Source: JAYEJB01 sp034716415
GTDB lineage: Bacteria; Patescibacteriota; Patescibacteriia; SG8-24
Direction of reading: 5' to 3'
Assembly (NCBI GenBank): GCA_034716415.1
Contig: JAYEJB010000009.1
Location: forward strand, 1-20,200
Length of the DNA stretch: 20,200 nt
Part shown: piece by piece, positions 20,090 through 20,200 of the stretch
How positions within the stretch are numbered: position 1 is the stretch's first letter
Layout: the number at the start of each line of letters is the position of its first letter
Position numbers and translations under genes: made by a program
The notes under the pieces: generated by a model
The model's database searches: none
Seen by the model: the letters and a program-made list of their open reading frames with translations, nothing else
Told to the model about the DNA's origin: nothing

Positions 20090-20200
20090 ATGATCCGTTT
20101 CAAGAACGTATCGAAAATCTACCCGCCGGAAGTGGTCGGCCTGCAGAACGTGAATCTGCATATCAGGCCGGGTGAATTCGTGTCCATCGTCGGTCAGAGC
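20090..20200 (+). CDS. ftsE: FtsE-like ABC transporter ATPase (5' part only)
   Basis: The 37 codons before the window ends start MIRFKNVSKIYPPEVVGLQN and continue NVNLHIRPGEFVSIVGQS, which is the beginning of an ABC ATPase up to the first residues of Walker A. The wording FVSIVGQS is typical of FtsE in CPR bacteria. FtsE with FtsX controls peptidoglycan hydrolases at the septum. No strong ribosome site is seen; a TATACT at 20041-20046 is a possible -10 box with a poor -35. Other ABC ATPases start similarly, so the symbol is likely but not certain. Confidence 0.7.
   Translation, partial: MIRFKNVSKIYPPEVVGLQNVNLHIRPGEFVSIVGQS

Overview
The window looks like a chromosomal segment of a Patescibacteria (CPR) bacterium, probably of the Parcubacteria type. 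This is inferred from gene content: bacterial TrmB-family regulators, a short Mur ligase, a bacterial-PH membrane protein, a FtsB/DivIC-like protein, a membrane-anchored parvulin, zeta toxin and FtsE with a GQS-type P-loop. TGA serves as a stop in several genes (for example the ATGA overlaps at 8334 and 15401), so the code-25 lineages are unlikely. Shine-Dalgarno sites are patchy: strong before the minus-strand genes starting at 2667 and 3657, absent before many others. Tight overlaps suggest translational coupling.

Layout. 1-1745: a possible gene tail, then two tandem TrmB paralogs, AT-richer than the rest. About 1716-1960, minus strand: a compact unit with promoter, small ORF and terminator that is easily missed. 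1999-3657, minus: a CDP-alcohol phosphatidyltransferase and a membrane-anchored trypsin-like protease. 3752-7263, plus: a Mur ligase, PH-domain protein, FtsB/DivIC-like protein and PpiC-like foldase, ending in a hairpin. 7429-17602, plus: a surface-glycan locus with GT2, GT4, a polyprenyl-phosphate sugar transferase, two tandem O-antigen-ligase-like proteins and an LtaS-like sulfatase-fold protein with a calcium-binding tail. Degenerate 8-bp tandem repeats sit in front of both halves of this locus. 17607-19277, minus: a bidirectional terminator, a zeta toxin with a small coupled partner, tRNA-Thr(CGT) and a NUDIX hydrolase. 19356-19827, minus: tRNA-Gly(CCC) preceded by two 199-bp tandem units, each beginning with an exact copy of the tRNA 5' half. 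19891-19984: a palindromic MITE/REP-like element. From 20090: the start of an FtsE-like ATPase.

How the genes may work together (inference). The centre is a cell-envelope region. The sugar transferase loads a first sugar phosphate on a lipid carrier and GT2/GT4 extend it. The Wzy/WaaL-like proteins polymerise or transfer the glycan outside the membrane, and the LtaS-like enzyme may add phospho-alcohol units. The Mur ligase, FtsB-like protein and FtsE connect to peptidoglycan synthesis and division.

The strongest candidates for something undescribed are the tRNA-Gly half / 199-bp cassette array, whose two units differ almost only in one 24-nt segment; the hidden minus-strand gene near 1740-1920; the period-8 arrays over the glycan promoters; and the zeta toxin with its downstream partner.
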